This document shows, piece after piece, positions 26,132-35,659 of a stretch of 64,000 nucleotides of DNA. Where the stretch lies: assembly GCF_003308995.1 (NCBI RefSeq), contig NZ_QFFJ01000002.1:2666001-2730000 (forward strand). The letters are read 5' to 3'. Source of the stretch: Chitinophaga flava. Its GTDB lineage: Bacteria; Bacteroidota; Bacteroidia; Chitinophagales; Chitinophagaceae. Position 1 is the stretch's first letter, and each line of letters opens with the position of its first letter. The notes beneath the pieces are model-generated. The model ran no database searches, had not been told where the DNA came from, and worked only from the letters and a program-made list of their open reading frames with translations. A program made the position numbers and the translations under genes.

Positions 26132-26170
26132 AAAAGGCTTCAGAACTTAATGTTTTGGAGCCTTTTTGTT
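26132..26170 (+). terminator. Intrinsic terminator of the biosynthetic operon
   Basis: The arms AAAAGGCT (26132-26139) and AGCCTTTT (26159-26166) form a hairpin with a continuing T run. It lies 28 bases after the last co-directional gene and marks the right end of the cluster. Confidence 0.75.
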
Positions 26171-26273
26171 TCGGGGCAAGATCATTTATCCTTGTGTCCA
26201 TTACTTGCGTGAGAATATAGGAATATTCTGAGAAATTTTTATTCTTTGGTATAATAAAAGGTTTTTTTGTGTT

Positions 26274-26699
26274 ATGACAGACTTATGGAAAATACAAAAT
26301 GATGATGCGTTTGTAAAATATGCCGAAAGTGAGCTACGTTTAATTGGCAGTTTGTATGAGAACGGCTACTTGTTCCATATAAATACCCGGGAGGTAACTT
26401 TTATTAATTGGTTCTACGGGAACCCTACGTGTGCCATTATTAGTCAATGCGAACAATGGGCGGCAATGGGAGGGGATAGTGGGTTAACCATTTGGAAACA
26501 AGGAGCAACATTTGACATAGAAATTAGCGGGATTTTCAAACTTCGGCAAACCGGCCCCGTAGTTATTCAAATATTAACTGATCCATGGTGTGAAGAGTCC
26601 GCAATTTGGGAACTAAACGTTCTCACTTTTTATATGCAAAAGGTGAGATCATTCCCTGATTATATAGATAGGGAATATGCAGATGATGTTATCTGGTAA
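26274..26699 (+). CDS. Hypothetical protein
   Basis: This encodes a soluble 141-residue protein with an aromatic-rich, acidic sequence and no signal peptide, membrane segment or motif I recognise. Base composition is more AT-rich than the NRPS genes. It converges with the next gene on the opposite strand, with only 10 bases between their stops. Coding status is supported by length and protein-like composition. Confidence 0.6.
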   Translation: MTDLWKIQNDDAFVKYAESELRLIGSLYENGYLFHINTREVTFINWFYGNPTCAIISQCEQWAAMGGDSGLTIWKQGATFDIEISGIFKLRQTGPVVIQILTDPWCEESAIWELNVLTFYMQKVRSFPDYIDREYADDVIW

Positions 26700-26709
26700 A
26701 ACTATTGTA

Positions 26710-27150
26710 TTATTTGAGTGGGAGGTTATGCTGAGGATCAGGTTCTGTTTGTACCGCTGACAGACTTATTAATTTTTCTGCAACCAGTTTGTCTATCATT
26801 AACAAGATCGTGACATCAAGATCGGCTGGAATCTTCTGTTTATACTTGCTAGCGACAAAATTTATATACTCACTGACCATCAACCTTCCTGTAGCGCCGA
26901 GGAAGACCATCTGAGGCCAGGGATCAAGAGTAATCATTCGGGGAGAGTGGCTATCAATGATCGTTATCATATCGTTGTTGAGCCAGTACCACCGGGCTTT
27001 CCGATAAAAGTAAAAATCTTTATGTGGTGATGTCTGTAATGCCTCAAACACAGGTATTACAGGCTTTGATGATTTGAAGAAATTAAATTTCATAAGTCCT
27101 GGAAATGTAAAAGTAGCTGAATAAATAGAATTATTGTATAAATCATTCAT
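26710..27150 (-). CDS. Hypothetical protein
   Basis: This encodes a 146-residue soluble protein. The C-terminal half (from about residue 78, WPQMVFLGATGRLMVSEYIN) has a strand-helix-helix pattern that recalls small PqqD-like or helix-turn-helix folds, but I cannot assign it. It is convergent with the preceding hypothetical gene and divergent from the AraC regulator gene, with about 200 bases between the two starts. Confidence 0.55.
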   Translation of the reverse strand: MNDLYNNSIYSATFTFPGLMKFNFFKSSKPVIPVFEALQTSPHKDFYFYRKARWYWLNNDMITIIDSHSPRMITLDPWPQMVFLGATGRLMVSEYINFVASKYKQKIPADLDVTILLMIDKLVAEKLISLSAVQTEPDPQHNLPLK

Positions 27151-27349
27151 GATATCACCTCGATTTCTTTCCTATATTTTTACAGGTTAACCTAATAAGC
27201 GAAATACCCTTATCCATCTGAAATCTTTACAAAACCTGTAGATTTGGCAATCCGTCATACCTTTAAATGCTGACAGGCAGCAAATGCCGCATCAGCATTA
27301 GAAACGCCCGGCATAACCTGACCAATAAAGAGGAAATAAATTATATATA

Positions 27350-28222
27350 ATGAAAGCATACGAGAGTCTGAAAGAAACTTTATCATTTTACGGAGTACAG
27401 TGTAATGAGCCGTACTACATTTCTTCCGGGAATCCGATTTTCGAATTCCCTAAAAAGGCTTTCAGGATTGATTTTTATGCATTTTGCATTTGTGCATCGG
27501 GAAAAATGGAGGTCGAAATAGACAACCATACCTATCATATAGGGGCGAACAGCTTTCTAATCTCAGCGCCATCTACTATTATCCGCATTGTCCGTTTCAG
27601 CAAGGATTTCAGGATGAAACTTCTTTTCTTTGATAAAATCTTTTTGCTGAGGCATATTGCTAATCCTTTTTTTATTGAGCAATTAGCTTTGTTCAGGAAT
27701 TCGACGTTTAGTGTAATCTCGCCTGGTAAGGAGCATTCCTTGCGATTATTTGCACAGCTGAATTATCTCGGGCAGCAAACGGGCCGGAAAGGCAGGTTTA
27801 TTGAGGATATCATCAGGACCATTATGATTCAGCTTCTGCTTGAGATAGCCACACTTGTTGATGATGAAAGAGGGGAGATGGCTGAAGATATCCAGGAAAC
27901 AAACAACCTCTTCTTCAAATTCACAAAACTTGTACAGGAAAATGCCTGGCATAATAAAGACGTACAGTTTTATGCCGACAAGTTATTTATTTCGAACAAA
28001 TACCTGATCAGCATTGTAAAGAAGACAACGGGCAAAACTCCCCATGAAATTATAGATGAAACCCTGCTTAAAGAGGTATGTGTATTATTGGGCAATCCGG
28101 AGAAAACGATATCCCAGATTGCGTTAGACACGGGATTTAGTTCTACTTCCTCTTTTGGACGCTTCTTTAAGAAATATGTTTCCATTTCTCCTCAGGAGTA
28201 TAGAAAGCACCATTCGTTATAG
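27350..28222 (+). CDS. AraC-family transcriptional regulator
   Basis: This 290-residue regulator has an N-terminal cupin-like sensing half and a C-terminal double helix-turn-helix (about residues 185-287), with VQFYADKLFISNKYLISIVKK and the second element ending SSTSSFGRFFKKYVSISPQEYR, the usual AraC signature. It is followed after 97 bases by oleate hydratase on the same strand, so regulation of that gene in response to fatty acid is a reasonable guess. A TAnnTTTG element lies between them, suggesting that the hydratase has its own start point. Confidence 0.9.
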   Translation: MKAYESLKETLSFYGVQCNEPYYISSGNPIFEFPKKAFRIDFYAFCICASGKMEVEIDNHTYHIGANSFLISAPSTIIRIVRFSKDFRMKLLFFDKIFLLRHIANPFFIEQLALFRNSTFSVISPGKEHSLRLFAQLNYLGQQTGRKGRFIEDIIRTIMIQLLLEIATLVDDERGEMAEDIQETNNLFFKFTKLVQENAWHNKDVQFYADKLFISNKYLISIVKKTTGKTPHEIIDETLLKEVCVLLGNPEKTISQIALDTGFSSTSSFGRFFKKYVSISPQEYRKHHSL

Positions 28223-28285
28223 CGAAAGTGACTTTCTGTATAGGATTGGCGAATTTGGGGATATAAGCGAATTTAGGTATAATTC

Positions 28286-28293
28286 TAACTTTG
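28286..28293 (+). promoter_or_regulatory. Bacteroidota -7 element upstream of oleate hydratase
   Basis: TAACTTTG fits the Bacteroidota -7 consensus TAnnTTTG and lies 26 bases before the chosen ATG at 28320. No well-spaced TTTG -33 box is seen (the nearest, 28254-28257, is 28 bases away), which would suit an activator-dependent promoter. Confidence 0.45.
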
Positions 28294-28319
28294 TATTGTT
28301 AATCAAAAATGATTCGAGT

Positions 28320-30269
28320 ATGAACAACCTTACTTCAAAATTCGAGAATGTAATCCAAACTTCCGACATCTACGGAAAAGTTGACCACCAGCCGGATGCC
28401 AGCAAAGAGACGCCGAGAAACACCCCTGAAAAGTCAATGCCTTTTTCTGACCAGATAGGGAACTACCAACGCAATAAGGGTATCCCGGCCAAATCCTATA
28501 AAGACAGCAAGGTGTATATCGTGGGTAGCGGTATTGCAGGACTGTCCACTGCTTATTACTTTATCCGTGACGGACATTTTACACCGGAAAACATTACGTT
28601 CATAGAGCAGCTGCAGATTGACGGTGGTTCACTGGATGGGGCCGGAAACGCTAAAGACGGATACATTATCCGCGGAGGCCGTGAAATGGACTGCACCTAT
28701 GAAAATCTCTGGGACCTCTTTCAGGATATTCCGGCCCTGGAAATGCCGCCTCCCTATAGCGTGCTGGATGAATACCGCCTTGTAAACGATAACGATTCCA
28801 ACTATTCAATTGCGAGATTGATCCATGAGCAGGGGAAAGTGAAGGACTTCAGCAAATTTGGATTGAACAAAAAGGATCAGCTGACACTGATAAAACTGCT
28901 GCTCAAGAAGAAGGAAGAACTGGATGATATCACCATTGAAGATTATTTCGGTAAAAGTTTCCTTGAAAGTAACTTCTGGACCTTCTGGCGTACGATGTTC
29001 GCTTTCGAAAACTGGCATAGTTTGCTTGAGTTCAAGTTGTATATGCACCGTTTTCTGCATGCCATCGATGGTCTGCACGATCTTTCTTCCCTTATTTTCC
29101 CGAAATATAATCAGTATGACTCTTTTGTTACTCCTTTGGGAAGATGGTTGAAGGAAAAGGGTGTAAAGATCCGGTTCAACGCTCTGGTAAAGGACCTGGA
29201 TATTCATATCAATGCTGAAGGCAAAGTGGTTAAAGGGATCATTACAGAGGAAGACGGAAAAGAAGTTGTTATTCCGGTTACAGCGGATGACTATGTGATC
29301 GTCACTACGGGTTCAATGACCGAGGATACATCTTACGGTAATAATACCACCGCACCGGTATTGGCAGTGGACAACAGCACCAGCGGCCAGAGTGCGGGAT
29401 GGAAATTGTGGAAGAACCTGGCGGCAAAATCTCCTGCTTTCGGTAAACCGGAAAAATTCTGTTCCAATATCGAAAAGTCATCCTGGGAGTCTGTAACCTT
29501 GACCTGCAGGCCTTCTGCCCTGGTAGAAAAACTAAAAACATACGCCGTAAACGATCCGTATTCCGGCAAAACCGTTACGGGTGGTATTATCACCATAACA
29601 GATTCCAACTGGCTGATGAGTTTCACCTGTAACCGCCAGCCACACTTCCCGACACAACCGGATGACATTCTTGTATTGTGGGTCTACTCCCTGTTTATGG
29701 ATAAGGAAGGAAATTACATTAAGAAAACCATGCCGGCTTGTACTGGCAACGAGATCCTTACTGAATTGTGTTACCACTTGGGGATTGTGGAACAGATCGA
29801 TAATGTAGTAGAAAACACCATCGTACGTACTGCTTACATGCCTTACATCACATCAATGTTTATGCCCAGAGCTAAAGGGGACCGCCCGCGGATCGTTCCT
29901 GAAGGATGCAAAAACCTTGGTTTGATCGGACAGTTTGTAGAAACGAATAACGATGTTGTGTTTACGATGGAAAGTTCTGTACGCTCTGCACGTGTTGCGG
30001 TGTATACACTGCTGAACCTGAACAAGCAGGTTCCGGACATAAATCCGTTACAATATGATATCCGCCACTTGTTGAAAGCCACCAAAACACTGAATGACAA
30101 TCAGCCGTTCCTGGGAGAGGGCCTGTTGCGGAGAGTATTGAAAGGCACCTATTTCGAACATATTCTGCCGGTAGGTGCTGATGCACACCCTCATGAAGAA
30201 GAAAAAGAATCTTTCCTGGCAGAGCAGTTCGGCAAGTTTAAAGAATGGGTTGCAAGCTTTAAGAGCTAA
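28320..30269 (+). CDS. ohyA: Oleate hydratase
   Basis: This 649-residue FAD-binding protein belongs to the oleate hydratase (myosin-cross-reactive antigen) family, which adds water to the cis-9 double bond of oleate to give 10-hydroxystearate. The nucleotide-binding motif is VGSGIAGLSTAYYF, followed by the characteristic QIDGGSLDGAG and GYIIRGGREMD segments and the long family-specific middle and C-terminal parts. The length is close to other Bacteroidota members. The ATG at 28320 is chosen because it gives the normal N-terminus; an upstream in-frame start would lie inside the AraC gene. It is followed after 29 bases by a hydroxyacyl-CoA dehydrogenase, consistent with fatty-acid detoxification or metabolism. 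Confidence 0.93.
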   Translation: MNNLTSKFENVIQTSDIYGKVDHQPDASKETPRNTPEKSMPFSDQIGNYQRNKGIPAKSYKDSKVYIVGSGIAGLSTAYYFIRDGHFTPENITFIEQLQIDGGSLDGAGNAKDGYIIRGGREMDCTYENLWDLFQDIPALEMPPPYSVLDEYRLVNDNDSNYSIARLIHEQGKVKDFSKFGLNKKDQLTLIKLLLKKKEELDDITIEDYFGKSFLESNFWTFWRTMFAFENWHSLLEFKLYMHRFLHAIDGLHDLSSLIFPKYNQYDSFVTPLGRWLKEKGVKIRFNALVKDLDIHINAEGKVVKGIITEEDGKEVVIPVTADDYVIVTTGSMTEDTSYGNNTTAPVLAVDNSTSGQSAGWKLWKNLAAKSPAFGKPEKFCSNIEKSSWESVTLTCRPSALVEKLKTYAVNDPYSGKTVTGGIITITDSNWLMSFTCNRQPHFPTQPDDILVLWVYSLFMDKEGNYIKKTMPACTGNEILTELCYHLGIVEQIDNVVENTIVRTAYMPYITSMFMPRAKGDRPRIVPEGCKNLGLIGQFVETNNDVVFTMESSVRSARVAVYTLLNLNKQVPDINPLQYDIRHLLKATKTLNDNQPFLGEGLLRRVLKGTYFEHILPVGADAHPHEEEKESFLAEQFGKFKEWVASFKS

Positions 30270-30298
30270 GTGTTTTGGGATAAAAAATTATATGTCTT

Positions 30299-31195
30299 AT
30301 GAATTTCAAAAATATTACCATAGCGGGAAGCGGTGTTTTAGGCTACCAGATAGCTTTTCAGGCCGCATTTCACGGATTTGATGTAACCGTGTACGATATT
30401 AACGACGAAGTTTTGGAAAAAGCGAAAGCCAAATTCGTGACTATGAGTGAAGCATTCAAAAGAGATCTAGGTGCTTTACAGGATCAATTGGATGCAGCTT
30501 ATCAGCATCTTCACTATAGTTCCAACCTTGCGGAAGCGGTAAAAGATGCAGACTTATTAATTGAAGCTGTGCCGGAAAATCCGCAAATCAAGATCGATTT
30601 CTACCAAAAGCTATCTAAGGTAGCTCCCGCGAAAACGGTGTTTGCAACTAACTCCTCTACATTGTTGCCGAGCCAGTTTGCAGAAGCAACAGGGCGTCCG
30701 GAAAAATTCGCGGCGCTTCATTTCGCCAATAATATCTGGAAACAAAATACGGCCGAGGTAATGGGGCACGCTGGAACAGATAAGGCCGTCTTCGATGATT
30801 TATTGCAGTTTGCAACAGCCATCGGTATGGTCGCTTTACCGCTCCATAAAGAGCAGCCCGGATATATTTTAAATTCACTATTGGTTCCGCTGTTGAGTGC
30901 AGCTACCGATTTATTGGTAAATGGTGTTACTGATGCTGAAACCGTGGACAAAACCTGGATGATCGCAACCGGTGCACCGATGGGCCCCTTCGCAATCCTT
31001 GATGTTGTAGGTATCACAACAGCCTACAACATCAATAAAATGATCGCTGAAAAAACACAGGATCCTTTGAAATTGAAAACGGTTGAGTACCTGAAAGCAC
31101 AGTTCATTGACAAGAATAAGCTGGGTGTAGCCACAGGAGCGGGTTTTTATACATATCCCAATCCTGCATACCAGGACAAAGATTTTTTAAAATAA
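30299..31195 (+). CDS. 3-hydroxyacyl-CoA dehydrogenase
   Basis: This 298-residue NAD-dependent dehydrogenase has an N-terminal Rossmann fold with AGSGVLGYQIAFQ, the acidic VYDIND end of strand 2, the segment ATNSSTLLPSQFAE and a C-terminal domain with GYILNSLL and GPFAILDVVG, all typical of the 3HCDH family. It oxidises the 3-hydroxyl of acyl-CoA in beta-oxidation or related pathways. Placement directly after oleate hydratase suggests the pair works on hydroxylated fatty acids. It ends before a strong bidirectional hairpin. Confidence 0.9.
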   Translation: MNFKNITIAGSGVLGYQIAFQAAFHGFDVTVYDINDEVLEKAKAKFVTMSEAFKRDLGALQDQLDAAYQHLHYSSNLAEAVKDADLLIEAVPENPQIKIDFYQKLSKVAPAKTVFATNSSTLLPSQFAEATGRPEKFAALHFANNIWKQNTAEVMGHAGTDKAVFDDLLQFATAIGMVALPLHKEQPGYILNSLLVPLLSAATDLLVNGVTDAETVDKTWMIATGAPMGPFAILDVVGITTAYNINKMIAEKTQDPLKLKTVEYLKAQFIDKNKLGVATGAGFYTYPNPAYQDKDFLK

Positions 31196-31234
31196 ATCAG
31201 GATATCTCCGTATAGTGGAGCAGGGTTTTAAACA

Positions 31235-31285
31235 AGCGGGTGTACGATTTGAGATCTCTTCTCAAATCTTACACCCGCTAAGTTT
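31235..31285. terminator. Bidirectional terminator
   Basis: A long hairpin, with arms of about 20 bases from 31235 and ending at 31279 and one internal mismatch, is followed by AAGTTTTT. It separates the convergent dehydrogenase (+) and lipoprotein (-) genes. Confidence 0.8.
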
Positions 31286-31303
31286 TTAGCATATCATTTG
31301 TAA

Positions 31304-32053
31304 CTACTGGATGTATTGTGTTAGCTCAATTCCCGTGGCCCCGCTGAAGGTGCCGGCTGCATCTGTATATTCTTTTACGAGCATCAGATAGCCTTTGTCT
31401 GCTTTAAGAGGAGAGAGTGTGAATGAAGAAGACATCGCATCCGGCGCATAAGGAGCGGATGGATTTTGTGCGTTCACCACCCGGAATGCCATAGATTGAT
31501 AAACGGACGGAATGTTCATGTCTATCAGAATAGTGGCGTCATCATTAAAAGGGTAGAGTTTTTTAATGGTCGGTTGGCCTCTTTTAGCCACAGAAACTTC
31601 CACCGCTATATCCTTGATGGGCGTCTTACTGTACCTCCTTTCCGGAAAATTTAAAATGATGCCTACATTGCCGGGAGAAGGCTTTGGAATGCCCGGTAGT
31701 TTGTCTATAATGGAAATGCCGTCATAGTAAAACTTAATGGCGTTTGAGATGGAGCTTCCATCAATCTTTCTCTCCAGCAGCATTTCTCCTTTTCCGTTTA
31801 AAACGGTGAAGGTGGTGGGCCCGTTGGAGGGGCGGGTGGTATTTACTGCGCCTGTAAAATAGATGGACTGTGCATCAGGATTCGGTTTAATGATGGTGTT
31901 ACCCAGTTTAAACTGCAGTGAATCTTCCGCTATGTAACCGTTGATATTGATGTCGATGATATTATTTATAGGATACAACTCCTCCTGGGATTTGGAACAG
32001 GAGAACAGGAATATGCTGGCAATAATGATGGCAGGTTGCCTGAATAGCTTCAT
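31304..32053 (-). CDS. Lipoprotein of a TonB-receptor operon
   Basis: This is a 249-residue protein with a lipoprotein signal (LFSCS, Cys19) and a beta-rich mature part. It starts 34 bases after the receptor gene and is the last gene of the sigma/FecR/receptor unit, so it is probably a surface or periplasmic partner of that receptor. It is half the length of SusD proteins and lacks their features. I do not recognise a named family. Confidence 0.75.
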   Translation of the reverse strand: MKLFRQPAIIIASIFLFSCSKSQEELYPINNIIDININGYIAEDSLQFKLGNTIIKPNPDAQSIYFTGAVNTTRPSNGPTTFTVLNGKGEMLLERKIDGSSISNAIKFYYDGISIIDKLPGIPKPSPGNVGIILNFPERRYSKTPIKDIAVEVSVAKRGQPTIKKLYPFNDDATILIDMNIPSVYQSMAFRVVNAQNPSAPYAPDAMSSSFTLSPLKADKGYLMLVKEYTDAAGTFSGATGIELTQYIQ

Positions 32054-32087
32054 ACTATTAATTTTATAGAAGATTTTACTGCTTTTT

Positions 32088-35000
32088 TCAGAAGGTATAA
32101 TTTAAACTCAAAGTAAAGCGGCGGCCTGTATGCGATTTATACGTGACCTGATCGCCTTTGTCGTAGTTTTTGGATTTACCTGATTTCAGTATGAGATGCC
32201 GGGTATAGAAAATCGGATTGTCTAACCGGGGATCCATCTGATTGTTACCATTTTTTACTTCCCCATCATATTCGTAGCTGGCATCGTTATTAAAGTACAG
32301 GATGGTTTCATCCAGCAGGTTGGAAATATTGAGTACGATATCGAGTGCACGGTTTTTCAGGCATTTGTAGCTGAATTGCGCGTCCATTTTGCCGTATGGG
32401 TTCTGCAGTTCTGAATAGCGCAGGTTAGAGCCAACCAATGTATATTTTCTACCGGTTTTATTATACAGCAGATTGACGCCCCAGCGATCAGTAATATAGG
32501 CGAGTCCGATATTGTAGCTGTAAGGAGATTGTCCGTATAAGGGACGGTTATCGCGGTATACAATCTCCTTGGAAACAGGCTTCCCTTCGGCATTCCTTTC
32601 CAATACATTACCATCTTCATCGATGGTAGTTGTGCCGTAAGTGTCTACCATACTGTTGTTCAAAGACAGGTTACCCGTGAAGCGGAAGTTGCGTAAGGCA
32701 CTATTGATAAAACCGAGGCCTTTCTGAATATCGGCTTCAAATCCATATACCTGCGCTCTCTTTGAATTCCTTAAAGAGAATTCACTTTTGTTGGTGGCTG
32801 TGAATGCGTTGTACATTTCTATAGGGTCAGCTATGTCACGGTAGTATACGCCGGCAGACAACACATCTCCGGGTTCTGGATACCATTCTGCCTTAAAATC
32901 GTAGCCGTTTGTCACAGAAGACACTACCGGGGAATTCCAGATGTACGCAGAGTACATAGGATCATAATAGGAGAACCTGTTTCTTTCAGCGAACTGTGGT
33001 CTTGATACCGTTTTGGCATAGGCTAAACGGAAGTTGAAATCACGCCATGGGCTATACGTAAAGTTGACAGATGGTAAATACTGCCACTTTTTTTCTTCAG
33101 GAAGAGGCGCATCTGGCGGCCCGTAGCGGCCATCATTCGGATTCTCGATCTCTTCATACTTATAATATTCAGCGCGTACACCCCATACAAGCCGGAATGG
33201 GCCGGCATGGTTATCAAACATAACAAAGGGTGCATGTTGGTTTACATTACCTTCATACTTTGAGTTGCCGCCGATCGTCGGCAGCCAGGCGAATCCATCC
33301 TTGTTGAAATTCTTTGGGTCCTGCAGTTCTGCGGGAGAAAGGTATTGATATTCTCTGGAAAGATTATTCGGCAGGTTGTACAACCCCGCTTCAAAATAAT
33401 CCTGCACACCATTTCTTTTTGCACCGAAATAACCTGTTTTAAACATCTGCTCTGCGCCGAGAATTTTGAATGGATAGGTAACAGCGATGTTCCAGTTCCA
33501 GTCTTTCCCTCTGTAGGCGTAGTTACCACGGCTGAAAGGGAAGCGGCCGGTACTGTTTTTTGTATTGGTAGCAGGGAAATTAATCACCTCGTCGTTTATG
33601 CTGATATTGGAATATCCCAGATAGGTCACATCTTTCTGGTGCCTGCGGATTTCGGTATGTGCAATACCCCAGTCGAATTTGAATCTGCCTGCCTGGTGCC
33701 GGCCTTCCAGTTTATTTTGCATAAAGTCGGTGAACAGCGGTCTGTTTACCTCTTCAATCCCAGGGATATCGGTCGACATGCTCGACTGGTCTTTACTCCA
33801 TCCTTTCACCTGAGTGAAGTCCTGGTTGAAAATATGCGAGTAGATATTACGGAAGGCAAGTTTGCTCTTGCCCAGCTGCAGCCCCATATTTAATAAGCTT
33901 CCCCAGGTGGTATTGGTATTATAGGTATTGCCGGTGTTCAGGTATTGGCTGTTGGGGTGATTGGATTCCAGATTCAGTCCCAGTGCATTCTGCCAGCCGC
34001 CCCTGCTGATGAAGTCAATCTGCTCTCTTTCCTGCGTATTTCTGAAGGAGAGGGAACCTATGATCCCAAACTTGTTGGTGGTAGACTTACCTAAGCGGAA
34101 TACTTTACCACCGGCAATTTTCATGTTCAGTCCCAGTGGTGCTGTGGAGGAATAGGTGGTGAAGTTGTCATGAGTGAATAGCCTGGATTGTTCATACAGA
34201 TAAGGGTTTTGGGTGGCTTCGCCCTTTATCTCATTGGATAACTCCAGGTATGTTTTCAATTGATCCCGCGCAGGAAGATTTCTGCGGCCATCGTCGAAAC
34301 CCAGGTAGTCGTATTTTCCGGACTGGCGTCCCAGCTGCTGTCTGAAGGTACTGAGATCGTTATAGGAAGTGCCCAGCGAAACTGTCAGAAAATCCTGGTC
34401 GGGGATGTCACGGGTATTTACCTGTACATATCCCCCCGCGAAATTGGCATTCATATCAGGAGTAGGTGTTTTACTCACAACGATGTTATCAATGAGACTG
34501 GCCGGAATCAGGTCAAAAGAAAAGGATTTTTTTATTGGTTCGGTGCTGGGTTGGGTGATACCATCAACTGAAGTTTCGTTCCAGCGTTCGCCCATCCCGC
34601 GTACAACGACGTACTTTTTATCGACGGTAGTGAGCCCGGTAATGCGGGATAACGCATCGGCCGCGTTGTTATCCGGACTGCGGGCTATCTGTTCTGCAGA
34701 AATTCCATCTGATAATTCCGCGGCATTTTTTTGTTTGGCCAGCAGGCCAGAGATGCTGGCCTTTTTATATCCTGATGTTATCACCACCTGGTCCAGCGTA
34801 CTGGTTTTGGTTTTCATGGCGATAGTCAACGGGGTACTGTTGTTTTCTTTTACGATAACATCTGTTATGCGCTGGGACTGGAAAGAGATATAGCTGATCT
34901 CTAAAGTGTAGATGCCGGGAGGAAGCATCAGGCTGTAAGTGCCGTCGGTAGCGGATTGTGTAGCCTGACCGCCTTCGATGCGCACAGATGCGCCGATAAG

Positions 35001-35450
35001 TGGTTCGCCGCGGTCATTGATCACCTTACCGGCAATACGGCCGGGTTTACGTTGTTCCTGACGGCTTGCAGGGGTGCTACCAGCGGGCTTTTCATCGATC
35101 AGCACATGATTGTTTCGCTGGGTATAGCGCAGGTTGGTATTTTTGAGTACCTGTTCTATAGCATCTTTTACGGTAATACTCCCGGCATGTACGGATATTT
35201 TTACAGAACTGTACTGGTTGATGGCGCTGCCGTAAACAAATTTGAAATTACTCAGCTTCTGTATTTCGGCAAGGGCTTCTTTTATGCTGCGGTTAGACAG
35301 CTGCAGGTTGATCTTCTGATTTTCCAGCTGCTGACAGATAGCCAGCAGCGGCATTACCAGAAAGATAATGACCAACAGGGAAAGCCGGTTATGTTTTCCC
35401 GTTCGGAGAATAAATGCTGATAATCCTGATGAGGATATATTTTTTTGCAT
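32088..35450 (-). CDS. TonB-dependent receptor with STN signalling domain
   Basis: This 1120-residue outer-membrane receptor has a signal peptide ending around AICQQ (residue 40), an STN (secretin/TonB short N-terminal) domain (about 45-115, ALAEIQKLSNFKFVYG), a carboxypeptidase-like domain (about 135-215, GRIAGKVINDRGEPLIGASV), a plug (about 225-350, ending NANFAGGYVQVNTRD) and a C-terminal barrel ending LSLNYTF. The STN domain is the part that contacts a FecR-type anti-sigma factor, and such a gene lies just upstream, followed further upstream by an ECF sigma gene. The whole looks like a substrate-inducible uptake system. The substrate cannot be read from the sequence; iron complexes and glycans are both common for this class. 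Confidence 0.93.
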   Translation of the reverse strand: MQKNISSSGLSAFILRTGKHNRLSLLVIIFLVMPLLAICQQLENQKINLQLSNRSIKEALAEIQKLSNFKFVYGSAINQYSSVKISVHAGSITVKDAIEQVLKNTNLRYTQRNNHVLIDEKPAGSTPASRQEQRKPGRIAGKVINDRGEPLIGASVRIEGGQATQSATDGTYSLMLPPGIYTLEISYISFQSQRITDVIVKENNSTPLTIAMKTKTSTLDQVVITSGYKKASISGLLAKQKNAAELSDGISAEQIARSPDNNAADALSRITGLTTVDKKYVVVRGMGERWNETSVDGITQPSTEPIKKSFSFDLIPASLIDNIVVSKTPTPDMNANFAGGYVQVNTRDIPDQDFLTVSLGTSYNDLSTFRQQLGRQSGKYDYLGFDDGRRNLPARDQLKTYLELSNEIKGEATQNPYLYEQSRLFTHDNFTTYSSTAPLGLNMKIAGGKVFRLGKSTTNKFGIIGSLSFRNTQEREQIDFISRGGWQNALGLNLESNHPNSQYLNTGNTYNTNTTWGSLLNMGLQLGKSKLAFRNIYSHIFNQDFTQVKGWSKDQSSMSTDIPGIEEVNRPLFTDFMQNKLEGRHQAGRFKFDWGIAHTEIRRHQKDVTYLGYSNISINDEVINFPATNTKNSTGRFPFSRGNYAYRGKDWNWNIAVTYPFKILGAEQMFKTGYFGAKRNGVQDYFEAGLYNLPNNLSREYQYLSPAELQDPKNFNKDGFAWLPTIGGNSKYEGNVNQHAPFVMFDNHAGPFRLVWGVRAEYYKYEEIENPNDGRYGPPDAPLPEEKKWQYLPSVNFTYSPWRDFNFRLAYAKTVSRPQFAERNRFSYYDPMYSAYIWNSPVVSSVTNGYDFKAEWYPEPGDVLSAGVYYRDIADPIEMYNAFTATNKSEFSLRNSKRAQVYGFEADIQKGLGFINSALRNFRFTGNLSLNNSMVDTYGTTTIDEDGNVLERNAEGKPVSKEIVYRDNRPLYGQSPYSYNIGLAYITDRWGVNLLYNKTGRKYTLVGSNLRYSELQNPYGKMDAQFSYKCLKNRALDIVLNISNLLDETILYFNNDASYEYDGEVKNGNNQMDPRLDNPIFYTRHLILKSGKSKNYDKGDQVTYKSHTGRRFTLSLNYTF

Positions 35451-35522
35451 ATTATTGTAAGTGATTTACTGATTAATTGCTGAAAGAAATTGATAGGTAG
35501 ATCCCGGGAATTCCCGGTTTTG

Positions 35523-35600
35523 CTGTAAAGCCGTTTGGACCGTCAAATCGAACGGCTTTGCAGATACAGGGTGTCTCTCTGACGGAGGGACGCCTTTTTT
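35523..35600. other. Two strong hairpins between fecR-like gene and receptor gene
   Basis: The first hairpin pairs 35523-35535 with 35551-35563 (13 pairs, one G-T) and has further internal pairing. The second pairs 35570-35579 with 35585-35594 and is followed by TTTTTT at 35595-35600. The T run follows on the plus strand, opposite to the flanking genes, so it looks like a terminator for antisense transcription; on the minus strand the same hairpins form a structured leader for the receptor gene. Confidence 0.7.
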
Positions 35601-35659
35601 CATTAAGGGAGATCATGTAATTCTGCTGTGCATAGGCGTTTGGGTTTAGTTATAAATAT

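Noticed and set aside
28155..28319. N-terminal extension of oleate hydratase
   Set aside because: The extra 55 residues overlap the AraC gene's last codons and its 3' gap, and the ATG at 28320 gives the normal family start after a TAnnTTTG element.
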